Part shown: piece by piece, positions 26,448 to 34,212 of the stretch
Numbering within the stretch: the first letter of the stretch is position 1
Layout of the letters: every line of letters starts with the position of its first letter
Notes under the pieces: model-generated
Database searches by the model: none
What the model was told of the DNA's origin: nothing
The model's input: only the letters and a program-made list of their open reading frames with translations
Made by a program: the position numbers and the translations under genes
Assembly (NCBI GenBank): GCA_001797335.1
Contig: MGPE01000013.1
Coordinates: forward strand, 241 to 64,240
Length of the DNA: 64,000 nucleotides
From: Deltaproteobacteria bacterium GWA2_38_16
GTDB lineage: Bacteria; Bdellovibrionota; JACOXK01; 2-02-FULL-40-11
Direction of reading: 5' to 3'

Positions 26448-27369
26448 ATCTTTTGGCAGCACCAATAAAGAAATTATTTCCAATCATATTGGCCCCTAAA
26501 AGACCAATATGAACGCCTCCTAAAACATCTACATCCTTATTCAAATGATATTCTACGGCAGGGGTAAGAGACATAATTTCATCAAAACTATATCCCAAAT
26601 TTTGAAGATCTAATTTAAGCCGTGCATCAAAATCCGGCGTTACTTTAAAAACTCCTAAAGTATTTAAAGATGCCAGCCCGACTTCTTTATTGCCAATCCC
26701 GGGCATGAGTTCTCCTTGAAGGCTAAAACGGTCAATGACTTCTTTTCTAAGAGCAATGCTGGGAAAAACAGCAAAGGAATTATTTTTAGTTAACGAATAA
26801 GCACCTTTTCCAAAAGCCCCTATTTTAAATCCCAGAGCCAATTCTGGATTTTGAGCATCTTCTGTTAAGGCGCGATATAAAAATCCTGCCCGCAGGCCAC
26901 CAAATTCAAACCCTCTTTCTGTTTGGGGAAAAACGCCTGTTTCACCGGTAAATTCCCAATCTTGAAAACGACTATATCGTCCTTTGAGATAAAGATTAGC
27001 TCCTAAGTTATCCGATGTGAAATAATGGTAACCCAGTTGAGCTTGCCCATCGATTAACCCTTGAGGAAGGACCAAGGGGCGATAAACACTGGAAGTGGGA
27101 TAAGAAGAAGGAGTAACTACTTTAAGAGGAGCTACTTTTTCTATGAGTACAGGTTCTTCTTTTTTGGAAAGTGTTGGAAGTGGAAGGGCAACCTTTTCAT
27201 GTTCTTCTACTTTAGCTTGGGGTTTAGCTTGGGGGTTTTCCTTTTTGATGGGTGTTATTTTTTTTGCAATTTTTTTATGAACAGCTTTTTTAAGCTTCAC
27301 TGTCGTTTTTTCATAAGACAGTGAAGGGACCAATAAACCAATCAGTAATAATATAATAATTTTTTTCAT
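26443..27369 (-). CDS. predicted outer-membrane beta-barrel protein, unknown family
   Basis: A 308-residue exported protein. A signal peptide (MKKIIILLLIGLLVPSLSY) is followed by a Lys/Pro/Ala/Val-rich linker (about 25-95). Residues about 110-308 then show alternating amphipathic strands (AQLGYHYFTSDNLGANLYLKG, LRAGFLYRAL, LALGFKIGAFG, given in part) and a terminal GAAKRF ending in phenylalanine, as in barrels folded by BamA. I do not recognise the family. Its ribosome site lies inside a near-perfect palindrome that can hide it. It stands downstream of a HAMP-protein gene set on the same strand. Confidence 0.6.
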   Translation of the reverse strand: MKKIIILLLIGLLVPSLSYEKTTVKLKKAVHKKIAKKITPIKKENPQAKPQAKVEEHEKVALPLPTLSKKEEPVLIEKVAPLKVVTPSSYPTSSVYRPLVLPQGLIDGQAQLGYHYFTSDNLGANLYLKGRYSRFQDWEFTGETGVFPQTERGFEFGGLRAGFLYRALTEDAQNPELALGFKIGAFGKGAYSLTKNNSFAVFPSIALRKEVIDRFSLQGELMPGIGNKEVGLASLNTLGVFKVTPDFDARLKLDLQNLGYSFDEIMSLTPAVEYHLNKDVDVLGGVHIGLLGANMIGNNFFIGAAKRF

Positions 27370-27420
27370 AGGGTAACGACCTCCTTATTATGGAGAGATT
27401 ATAAGGAGGTGCTCCCTATG
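27367..27420. promoter_or_regulatory. symmetrical palindrome hiding a ribosome site
   Basis: CATAGGG (27367-27373) mirrors CCCTATG (27414-27420), and ACCTCCTTAT (27379-27388) mirrors ATAAGGAGGT (27401-27410). On the minus strand the ribosome site of the barrel gene is fully paired, with the ATG at the outer edge. By symmetry the plus strand also shows a ribosome site plus ATG at 27418. Confidence 0.75.
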
Positions 27421-27438
27421 AAGTCAATAAAAAGAAGA

Positions 27439-27804
27439 TTAAGCGGCTTTTTTATGAACCTGGCTTATTTCTTGATTGCATTCTTGTTTATAGCCCTCTG
27501 CTTCTTCCTCGAGTTTTTTCATATCTTTCTCAAGGGAAGAGGCGCGGCTAATCAGTTCTCGGACTTTCGGTTCATGTACCACATTTGGATTCCCACCTTT
27601 AGAAAGTCCAATGACTTGCTGTCCAATTTGAGCACAGGTTTCTTGATATTCACGAGTTACTTTATGCTTTTTAGCATTTAAAGAAGTCAGATGTGCGGCT
27701 TCTTTGGCTCGGATAGACAAGACCTTGCTTTCTTCTGCGGTGAATTCTCCCGCTTTTTTGACCCATCCTTTAAAGGATGTGAGCCAACTTTCGATCGGTT
27801 TCAT
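27439..27804 (-). CDS. small coiled-coil protein, unknown
   Basis: A 121-residue soluble helical protein starting MKPIESWLTSFKGWVKKAGE. It is rich in Lys/Glu and has heptad-like stretches at about residues 20-60 and 85-115 (ISRASSLEKDMKKLEEEAEGY). The start at 27804 is preferred over an open frame to 27876, because AGGGGGT lies upstream and the longer form would overlap the preceding gene. Last of a three-gene set (propeller-like protein, HAMP protein, this). No domain recognised; a cytoplasmic partner of the HAMP protein is a guess. Confidence 0.6.
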   Translation of the reverse strand: MKPIESWLTSFKGWVKKAGEFTAEESKVLSIRAKEAAHLTSLNAKKHKVTREYQETCAQIGQQVIGLSKGGNPNVVHEPKVRELISRASSLEKDMKKLEEEAEGYKQECNQEISQVHKKAA

Positions 27805-27820
27805 GATTATTACCCCCTTT

Positions 27821-28303
27821 TTAAGCAACTTTTTTAAGTTGCTCTGGTTGTTGTTTGACATCTTTCGTATTTTCATACTTTTTTTGTAGCGATTCCATCA
27901 TTGTATTAAAGTTTTCCACCAGTTCTTGAAACTCATCATTTTTTCGAACATGAAAAGGCATGTGTTGAAATCCTTCTTGAGCAATTTGTTTCATGCGTCT
28001 TTCCAGTGCATAAATAGGCCCTGCTATCCGATGCGTAATAAATATGCCAACTAATGTTAAAACACTGATTAAGACTAAAAAGATTGTCAGTAGATTTTTA
28101 TTTAAGAAATTTTTTTCAACTTGGATCAGTTCTTGAGCCAGGGGTGAAGAAATAAGCCCAGATTCAATCAGTGGATTTAAATTGAGATTAATATAGTATT
28201 TGGCAGCAACGACAAAAACCAAACAAATAATGGATGCTACCCCAATTAAAAGGCCAATATAGCGAAATTGAAAATCTTGGTTAATAATATATTGTTTTCT
28301 CAT
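27821..28303 (-). CDS. stand-alone HAMP-domain membrane protein
   Basis: A 160-residue inner-membrane protein: basic start with YIINQDFQFRYIG, first membrane helix (about 15-38), short periplasmic loop (about 39-68), second helix (about 69-92), then a HAMP-like motif THRIAGPIYALERRMKQI and a short helix. There is no kinase, cyclase or chemotaxis output domain. Two paralogues occur at 48186-48767 and 50365-50943, sharing the YLI-x-x-x-FQ start and HR-x-AGP-x-x-AL-x-R. It overlaps the upstream secreted-protein gene by 4 bases. Confidence 0.75.
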   Translation of the reverse strand: MRKQYIINQDFQFRYIGLLIGVASIICLVFVVAAKYYINLNLNPLIESGLISSPLAQELIQVEKNFLNKNLLTIFLVLISVLTLVGIFITHRIAGPIYALERRMKQIAQEGFQHMPFHVRKNDEFQELVENFNTMMESLQKKYENTKDVKQQPEQLKKVA

Positions 28304-29535
28304 TTGTGCGACACCTTTTCTGTATCAATAGTAAACGTGGTGGCAGGAGCCATCATTTTTCCATTAGAACTTTGAATGGCAAAAAGGCTGACATCTAAGG
28401 TTCGATACGCGGTTTCAATAAGGGGTAATTCAACAGAACTTTTCTTTAATGGCCCTAGAGGAACCTGAGTTTTTTGAGGGGGTAAAGGTAAAAGCTTCTT
28501 TTTAGCAGCTGCTGGCATTTTCCCCTCTTTTGGAGTTAGAGAAAGTTCTGCAAAGTAAAGAGCTTGTTTACTGTATTTAGGCATTTTCCAGTTTAAAACA
28601 ACTTTTCCGTTTTCAAGCTTTATGTCTCTATTTAAAACAATGACGTTTTTGTTGGCTTTCCACCGAAGCTCCATCAGAGATCCTTCTTGAGTTACGAGAT
28701 AAAGCTTTTGATGAGCCAGAGAAAAGCCTGCAGGTGGGTGTTTATATAAGTGAGCGTATTGAAAATCTTGATTAGGAGAATATTTTCCAATGATCATTTG
28801 TTTTTCCCAATCAATAATGTGAAGAGAATATTTTGGATCTATGGTTACTAAAAGCTCTCGACTCACATAAAATCCACTCTTAATTTGTGTTTTGGGCAAG
28901 GTTAATTCTTTGATAATTTCTTGTGGATGTTCGGGATCTATTTCTACAAGAATGGTGTCTTTGTCTTGAGAAAGCGATAGCGTTAAGAAATGGGTTTGTG
29001 GATTGTCCCACATTTCTTCAACAGTCATATTTTGAGGGATCATGTCTACAAATCCCAAGGATTTTATGACTGGAACGGTTGTTGAAATATCAATGACCTT
29101 CATTTCTCTATTTTGGCATAGGCCATAAAGTTTTTTGGGTGAATCGGGATGAGGGCTTAAGGCAACTATAGGACTTTGGAGATACGATTTTAAATTAAAA
29201 AATTCGTCCGATTTTTTTTGGCCCACTGAAATTTGAATGAGATTAAATCCCTCACTGATATAGAGAGTTTCTGTTTGAGGAGAGATAGTCATGGCAGAAA
29301 TGGTTTTAGAAAATTGTCTAAGCAGTGTTTTTAAATCAAGAGATGTGGCCGTTAAAACTGTAGCATTTTCAAATAGGCGTTCATTATTAAACGTTTCTTG
29401 ATCTAAGGCTACTAACGTAGGTTCTGTGAGAAAAAATACATGGCGGCCTTTTTGTTCACTTTCTCTTTGAAAGTAAACCAGGCTTACACATATAACTACC
29501 AGTGCTGTTCCTATCATTAAAATATATCGAGACAT
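28300..29535 (-). CDS. signal-anchored periplasmic protein, possible beta-propeller
   Basis: A 411-residue protein with an N-terminal membrane anchor (MSRYILMIGTALVVICVSLVY), then mainly beta structure. Repeated patterns such as TETLYISEGFNLIQI, PKKLYGLCQNREMKVIDIS and QKLYLVTQEGSLMELRW look like blades of a WD/NHL-type propeller (residues about 80-300). A Lys/Pro-rich linker and a last beta domain follow. No named family recognised. First gene of the set with a HAMP protein and a coiled-coil protein, so perhaps the extracytoplasmic sensor or scaffold part. Confidence 0.55.
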   Translation of the reverse strand: MSRYILMIGTALVVICVSLVYFQRESEQKGRHVFFLTEPTLVALDQETFNNERLFENATVLTATSLDLKTLLRQFSKTISAMTISPQTETLYISEGFNLIQISVGQKKSDEFFNLKSYLQSPIVALSPHPDSPKKLYGLCQNREMKVIDISTTVPVIKSLGFVDMIPQNMTVEEMWDNPQTHFLTLSLSQDKDTILVEIDPEHPQEIIKELTLPKTQIKSGFYVSRELLVTIDPKYSLHIIDWEKQMIIGKYSPNQDFQYAHLYKHPPAGFSLAHQKLYLVTQEGSLMELRWKANKNVIVLNRDIKLENGKVVLNWKMPKYSKQALYFAELSLTPKEGKMPAAAKKKLLPLPPQKTQVPLGPLKKSSVELPLIETAYRTLDVSLFAIQSSNGKMMAPATTFTIDTEKVSHK

Positions 29536-29634
29536 ACGACGACATTCCCCTTTTCAATAAACGTACCGCTTTCAACTATATCTTTAATTATAGTCCGGAA
29601 GATGGGTTTGTCAATTTTTGCCAACTTGCTCTAT

Positions 29635-29690
29635 GTCATTCTGAGCGAAGCGAAGAATCTCAGAGATCCCTCGCTATGCTCGGGATGACA
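29635..29690. repeat. palindromic repeat, GTCATYCTGAG family, intergenic copy
   Basis: GTCATTCTGAGCGAAGCGAA at 29635-29654 is followed by ATCCCTCGCTATGCTCGGGA and ATGACA. Related copies lie at 483-509 (inside dapB), 40739-40832 (inside the pseudo-receiver gene) and 54586-54611 (tyrS end). Confidence 0.8.
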
Positions 29691-29812
29691 GAGGCGCACT
29701 TTTTGCTAAATTGGGAAAGGTGCTCAGGAGACAGACGCGTACATAAAATATATAGTTATATTCAATAGTTATATAATAAATAGAGGTATAAGATTTTATA
29801 TTTGATTAAATC

Positions 29813-29836
29813 CTTTACGCTTTTAAAAAGAGTGTA
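29813..29836 (+). promoter_or_regulatory. possible activator-binding dyad upstream of the sigma-54 promoter
   Basis: TTTACGCTTTT and AAAAGAGTGTAAA form an imperfect dyad about 90 bases upstream of the -24 element, the usual place for an enhancer-binding activator of sigma-54. The A/T-rich stretch 29868-29895 could bind a bending protein. Weak evidence. Confidence 0.3.
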
Positions 29837-29916
29837 AAAAAGATGTTTAAGCGTGGCCATATATCTAAGTATTTATTTTTCTTAATTAATTTAAATTATG
29901 AGGATTTCTGATCAGC

Positions 29917-29932
29917 TTGGCACAACCCTTGC
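29917..29932 (+). promoter_or_regulatory. sigma-54 promoter (-24/-12)
   Basis: TTGGCACAACCCTTGC keeps GG (29919-29920) and GC (29931-29932) exactly ten bases apart, and matches the TGGCAC-N5-TTGC consensus at every fixed position, followed by T. Transcription would begin near 29943. Confidence 0.8.
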
Positions 29933-29942
29933 TTCCTTTGGC

Positions 29943-30060
29943 CTTTGTAAAATTCTCAGAAGCATATCTAAGAACACCTTCTGTCAAATTTTACACAACA
30001 CAACGATACCTTATTATTGAAACGGTTTAGGTCGCCCGGCCTAGACCGTTTCTTTTTTTT
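29943..30060 (+). ncRNA. candidate sigma-54-dependent small RNA
   Basis: About 115 bases between the sigma-54 promoter and an intrinsic terminator, with no credible reading frame. It folds as a long hairpin: GTAAAATT (29947-29954) with AATTTTAC (29987-29994), then CAGAAG (29957-29962) with CTTCTG (29978-29983). A single-stranded link and the terminator stem follow. I recognise no known RNA family. It could instead be an attenuated leader for the lipoprotein genes 315 bases on, but those have their own promoter candidate. Confidence 0.55.
30019..30060 (+). terminator. intrinsic terminator
   Basis: A 13-bp stem (30019-30031 with 30040-30052, one G-U pair) around TCGCCCGG is followed by eight T. 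Confidence 0.9.
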
Positions 30061-30186
30061 GTATACTGTTGAAAAAGGCTCATCTGCGTTGTTGCCCTCG
30101 TCGGCTCTCCTTCAACGTACCACTCAAGTACGCCTCAGTCGCGCCTCCTCGGGCGCCTAGCATCTGAACCTTTTTGAACAGTATGC
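30061..30186. repeat. MITE-like palindromic element
   Basis: Ends GTATACTGTTGAAAAAGGCTC and GAACCTTTTTGAACAGTATGC are imperfect terminal inverted repeats of about 27 bases. The interior (CTCAAGTACGCCTCAGTCGC and neighbours) is GC-richer than the surroundings. It carries no gene. No clear target-site duplication is visible. Confidence 0.65.
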
Positions 30187-30317
30187 TCTTTGTGAAAATT
30201 AGTGACGATTTTGGGCACAGTGTTTAAAAAATAAGCCTCATTTCCAATCCTCTTTCTTTTGGTGAAAAATGGAAAATCCTGAGTTGTTTCTTTAGCTTAT
30301 CATGTAAATATTTAAAG

Positions 30318-30332
30318 TGGTCCAATAATTGC
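30318..30332 (+). promoter_or_regulatory. sigma-54-like promoter of the tandem lipoprotein genes
   Basis: TGGTCCAATAATTGC keeps GG (30319-30320) and GC (30331-30332) ten bases apart. The -12 half TTGC is perfect and the -24 half TGGTCC is partial. Transcription would start near 30343, about 33 bases before the ATG, with AGGAGG between. Confidence 0.5.
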
Positions 30333-30375
30333 TTTCTCTTTGGCTTGGTAGTTTAGAACATTAGGAGGAACGTAT

Positions 30376-31572
30376 ATGAGAAAACTATTTTTAATTATTA
30401 TTATGATGGGTTTAATGGCCAGTGGTTGTAGCCCAAAATTAGGAGGATCTGACCAGCCATCAACCCCTAAAACAAATCAACCTTCTCAGCAACAACAAGA
30501 AGAAGAGTCTGCTCAACCTCAAGAAGATGAAGATGAAGTTTCAGGCAATATTTTACCCCCTAAAAAAGAAGATGACGAAGACGAAAACAAAAAAGATGAG
30601 GACAAAGAAGATATAGCTTTAGAAGATAAATCTTCTAAAGATGATTCGTCTTCTAATAATACGATAGAAGAAGATAAAAATATTTCGAATGAAGTAACGA
30701 TGAGTGATAGTGAAAGACCGGCTCCTTATACAGATGTTTTTGTAGCTCCTGATAATAAAAGCAGTGAAGTCGCTGTTGATGATTACAATCATAAATTAGT
30801 GGGATTTGCTTGGATGGTTGGAGGAGGTTTGGTATTCGGCACTTCTATGGCAGTAGATCGAATTGGGACAAGACTCTATGATGTTTTTAGTAGATTACAA
30901 CCAGGTATTGCGGCGCTACAGTTTCGAGAACATCGACAAATTTATAATATTACTCTTAAGGCGATGGAAAAGCTTCATATCCGAAAAAATGTGGCTAAAA
31001 AAATTCTTCGAAAATTTATGTATGCAGGTTCAGCCAGAGCTTTATCTGTAAAAAGAGGTGGTTCTAAAATCCTTCAGTGGCTTGGAAGGGCAGGTAAAGT
31101 GGGTGGGGCCGTGATATCTGTTTTTGGGGTTATTGAAATGGTTTTGGAACCCACAGACCTAGCAGATGCAGAGATTCGTCCTGAGGATAGATTTGAAGAT
31201 TTAAAGCGGGCCGTATTTTCTTTAGAAGAAAATCCTCAAGATAAAAATATTCAAGATTGTGTTTTGAGATCTGTGATTAGTTATTTACCAGATGTCATTA
31301 ATTCTTTAAAGCTTGAGTATAATGAATATTTTTATGCTTTAGAAGAAGCAATGGCTAATCAAGAGCTCAGTTCGGAAGATAAAGAAACAGCTCAAAAAGA
31401 GTTTAATGAATTTGAAGTAGAGCAGACAAAACTGATTGATTTTTTTCAGAATAGTTTAGAAACCTTGAGTCGGCTGTACTACGCCACGGATGTAGATCGT
31501 TCTCATGCAAATGAGATTTTAAAAGAAAATGTTCAAAAGTTAGAACAAATTCTTGAAGAGAAACAATCATAA
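30376..31572 (+). CDS. lipoprotein of unknown family, tandem paralogue 1
   Basis: A 398-residue lipoprotein: signal and lipobox LMASGC (Cys18), then a Gln/Glu/Asp/Lys/Ser-rich low-complexity segment (about 25-125). The folded part follows, with a Gly-rich hydrophobic helix (LVGFAWMVGGGLVFGTSMAV, about 138-157), a second hydrophobic stretch (about 238-258), the conserved DRFEDLKR (about 273-280), SYLPDVINSLKLEYNEY, and a helical C terminus. The next gene encodes the same layout. No known family recognised; it probably sits in the outer membrane with helices that may insert. Confidence 0.6.
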   Translation: MRKLFLIIIMMGLMASGCSPKLGGSDQPSTPKTNQPSQQQQEEESAQPQEDEDEVSGNILPPKKEDDEDENKKDEDKEDIALEDKSSKDDSSSNNTIEEDKNISNEVTMSDSERPAPYTDVFVAPDNKSSEVAVDDYNHKLVGFAWMVGGGLVFGTSMAVDRIGTRLYDVFSRLQPGIAALQFREHRQIYNITLKAMEKLHIRKNVAKKILRKFMYAGSARALSVKRGGSKILQWLGRAGKVGGAVISVFGVIEMVLEPTDLADAEIRPEDRFEDLKRAVFSLEENPQDKNIQDCVLRSVISYLPDVINSLKLEYNEYFYALEEAMANQELSSEDKETAQKEFNEFEVEQTKLIDFFQNSLETLSRLYYATDVDRSHANEILKENVQKLEQILEEKQS

Positions 31573-31592
31573 TATAAAGGAGGTAACTATAT

Positions 31593-32612
31593 ATGATTAA
31601 TTATAAAACAATGGTGATTGCATCTTTGATTGCAATCATGGCTTTAGGATGTGGATCTTCTAAAGATAGCAGTTCAAGTCAGCAGAATCCAAATTCTGCA
31701 GTGTCCCCTGCACATAATCAAACACCAGGGTCTGATCAAATCCAAGACCAACCGTCTGATGAGATAGCCGGTGGAAGTATTCCTTCTGGGAATAAGGCGT
31801 CAGATTCAAGAGTTGCTGCGGGATTAGCATGGCTTGTCGGAGGCAGTTTCGTTTTTGCTGTGGCATATCCTATAGAGAGATTTTCTACGGAGCTTTTCGC
31901 TGTGTATAAAAGTCTTCCTTCTAAAGGACTTCGGCTGCTTGATTTTTTGGCCGCTAGACAAAAATTAATAAGTGCAACCATGCCGGGTATTCAGTGGATG
32001 CGTCCGCGATTTGCTGGAAAAGTACAAAGTTATGCCAGACGTCTCTTAATAGGAGATTTAACCATGGCCGATTTAGCTGCTAAGGCAAGAAGAACGCGCA
32101 TGGCGATGTGGGGAGGACGTACTCTGTATGCTGTTGGAGCGGCAATGACTGTCATTGGGATTGTCGATCTTGTTTTAACTCCTACTGAATTGGCCGATGG
32201 TGAAATAACCTCTCAAGATCGCTTTGAAGATTTAAAGCGCAGTGCATGGTCTTTGGCTGAAAAACCTCAGGATGTTGAATTACAGGATCATCTCATTAGA
32301 AATACCATTGCTTTTTTGCCAGATGTAATTCACTCCTTAAAACAGGAATATAACACTCGGTTGACTGAAATTACTGTTTTAGATGAACAAGAGGGGATCA
32401 GTGCTGAGAAGAAAAGAGTTGCTCAAGAAGAATTTAAGAAATTTGAAGAAGGACAATTGAAAGCCATTGCCTTTTGTGAACGTAGCTTAAAAGCTCTTCA
32501 AGAAGTACATGAGTCAGATATTAATAGCCTAGATGAAGCAGGACGACAAAAAGCAATGGAAATTCTCAAGAAGAGCATTGAAGAATTGAATAAAATCTAT
32601 GTCAAAGAATGA
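31593..32612 (+). CDS. lipoprotein of unknown family, tandem paralogue 2
   Basis: A 339-residue lipoprotein with lipobox MALGCG, a shorter Ser/Gln/Pro-rich linker and the same core as its upstream neighbour: AGLAWLVGGSFVFAVAYPIE, VIGIVDLVLTPTELADGEI, DRFEDLKR, AFLPDVIHSLKQEYN and a helical end. AAGGAGGT precedes the ATG 20 bases after gene 1. A basic amphipathic stretch (ARRLLIGDLTMADLAAKARR) separates the hydrophobic parts. The pair clearly arose by duplication. Function unknown. Confidence 0.6.
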   Translation: MINYKTMVIASLIAIMALGCGSSKDSSSSQQNPNSAVSPAHNQTPGSDQIQDQPSDEIAGGSIPSGNKASDSRVAAGLAWLVGGSFVFAVAYPIERFSTELFAVYKSLPSKGLRLLDFLAARQKLISATMPGIQWMRPRFAGKVQSYARRLLIGDLTMADLAAKARRTRMAMWGGRTLYAVGAAMTVIGIVDLVLTPTELADGEITSQDRFEDLKRSAWSLAEKPQDVELQDHLIRNTIAFLPDVIHSLKQEYNTRLTEITVLDEQEGISAEKKRVAQEEFKKFEEGQLKAIAFCERSLKALQEVHESDINSLDEAGRQKAMEILKKSIEELNKIYVKE

Positions 32613-32631
32613 TCATTAATCATTCTTTGAG
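32603..32631. terminator. convergent palindrome at two gene ends
   Basis: Perfect 12-bp arms (32603-32614 and 32620-32631, centre CATTA) span the stop codons of the plus-strand lipoprotein gene and the minus-strand binding-protein gene. There is no T run on either strand, so it may be a weak bidirectional terminator or a barrier to exonucleases. Confidence 0.55.
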
Positions 32632-34199
32632 ATCGAGATGTTCTTTAGAATATTATTGGACATGGGATTTAGAGTGTAGCCTTTGACATAGGATTTTAGA
32701 AGAACATTTTGAGAGTCGATAAAGAGCGGTATTATGGGAACGTCTTCTTCTGTTAAAAGATGTTGCGCCTTCTGATATAGAGTTAGGCGTTTTTGAGAAT
32801 CCAGTTCTTTAGCGGCCTCTTCGATCAATTGATCATATTCTTTATTTTTCCACTGAGTGTGATTATTACCAGAGTAGGAAGTAAAAAGGTTCATGAAATT
32901 ATCGGGATCTGGAAAATCAGCTCCCCAGCCTAGTCTCCATAGCTCTGGAGGATTTGTTTCTAACATTTTTAGGTGAACTTTCCATTCTTGGTTATCAATG
33001 CTAACCGTAACATTTAAATGCTCTTTCCACTGGCTTTGAAGAAACTCTGCAATGATTTTATTATCATCTCGTGTGTCATACACCATTTTGATGGAAGGAA
33101 AATGCTCTCCCTTGGGATATCCTGCCTGGGCTAAGAGAAGCTGGGCTTTTTCTTTGTCGAATTTTAATCCAATGGTTTCGTCATATCCAAACATGCCTTT
33201 GGGAATCCAACTAGAGGTAGGGATTTGGTTTCCCTGTAAGATGGTAGAGAGTTGAGAGCGATCAATAGCCAAAGAAAAAGCTTTCCGAATTCGACTATCG
33301 GTAAACGGTTTTTTCTTTACATTCATACCGTAGTAATACCCTCTTAAAAAAGGAGAGTTCTTGTAATCAGCCAGATTTTTATAGTGAGAGATCAGAAGCG
33401 GAGGAATTCGACGAATCAAGTCTACTTTGTTTGTATCATAGAGGGAAAGTGCTGTAGAATCTTCATTAATAATATAGGCTGTAGCGGTTGAGATTTTAGG
33501 TTTTTCTCCGTAATAAGAGGGATTCGCTTCTAATGTTACACTATAATCATGCTTCCACTCTTTAAGTCGAAAAGGACCACAGGTGACGATATTTTTAGGA
33601 TCTGTCCAAGCATCTTTAAACTGTTCAATAATATCTTTTCGAATGGGAAAGGTGACCCAAAAAAAGGGAATCTTTAAAAAGTAAGAAGCCGGATGCCAAA
33701 GATCCACTACCAATGTGTGATCGTCTTGGGCATGAATGCCTACTGTGTCAAAGTCAGTGAGTTTTCCAGCGTTATATTCTTTGGCATTTTTAACATCAAA
33801 GAGGAAATACGCATAATCAGAAGCCGTTTTTGGATTTAAAAGTCGTTCCCATCCATCGACAAAATGGGAAGCCAGGATGGGTTTTCCATCTGTCCACAAC
33901 GCATCAGAACGCAAATGAAATGTATAGCGCTTTCCATCAGAAGATATATCCCATCGTTCAGCCAGTGCAGGTTTAACGTTTAAATCTGAGTCAAACTGAA
34001 TGAGTCCTTCCATGAGATTAAATAAAATATCAGCAGAAACGTTATCCGTAGCCAGGGACCAGTCTAGCGTGGGAGGTTCAGAAGCAATAACAAATCGAAA
34101 TTCTTTTTCAGGGTGAGAATGGAATTTCTTGGGGCCAAAAAAATTCCAGGCTATAACTAAGATGATCAGTGCTAAAATGATTCCATATATTTTTTTCAT
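32616..34199 (-). CDS. peptide ABC transporter substrate-binding protein (second copy)
   Basis: A 527-residue family 5 extracytoplasmic binding protein. An N-terminal membrane anchor without a lipobox cysteine (MKKIYGIILALIILVIAWNF) is followed by FVIASEPPTLDWSLATDN, YTFHLRSDALWTDGKPI, KPFTDSRIRKAFSLAIDR and RLGWGADFPDPDNFMNLF. The start at 34199 has AAAGGA upstream; the frame is open to 34256 but that would overlap the permease gene. It is closely related to the first gene of the same operon. Confidence 0.88.
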   Translation of the reverse strand: MKKIYGIILALIILVIAWNFFGPKKFHSHPEKEFRFVIASEPPTLDWSLATDNVSADILFNLMEGLIQFDSDLNVKPALAERWDISSDGKRYTFHLRSDALWTDGKPILASHFVDGWERLLNPKTASDYAYFLFDVKNAKEYNAGKLTDFDTVGIHAQDDHTLVVDLWHPASYFLKIPFFWVTFPIRKDIIEQFKDAWTDPKNIVTCGPFRLKEWKHDYSVTLEANPSYYGEKPKISTATAYIINEDSTALSLYDTNKVDLIRRIPPLLISHYKNLADYKNSPFLRGYYYGMNVKKKPFTDSRIRKAFSLAIDRSQLSTILQGNQIPTSSWIPKGMFGYDETIGLKFDKEKAQLLLAQAGYPKGEHFPSIKMVYDTRDDNKIIAEFLQSQWKEHLNVTVSIDNQEWKVHLKMLETNPPELWRLGWGADFPDPDNFMNLFTSYSGNNHTQWKNKEYDQLIEEAAKELDSQKRLTLYQKAQHLLTEEDVPIIPLFIDSQNVLLKSYVKGYTLNPMSNNILKNISISKND

Positions 34200-34212
34200 A
34201 GGTTGAGTCCTT

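Noticed and set aside
27409-27681. Hydrophobic plus-strand frame with a good ribosome site at 27401-27410
   Set aside because: It is antisense to the coiled-coil gene, and the ribosome site is explained by the mirror symmetry of the palindrome. Kept only as a remark.
30061-30186. CRISPR or riboswitch in the 29.5-30.4 kb gap
   Set aside because: No regularly spaced repeats and no aptamer-like pattern; the symmetrical ends fit a MITE-like repeat better.
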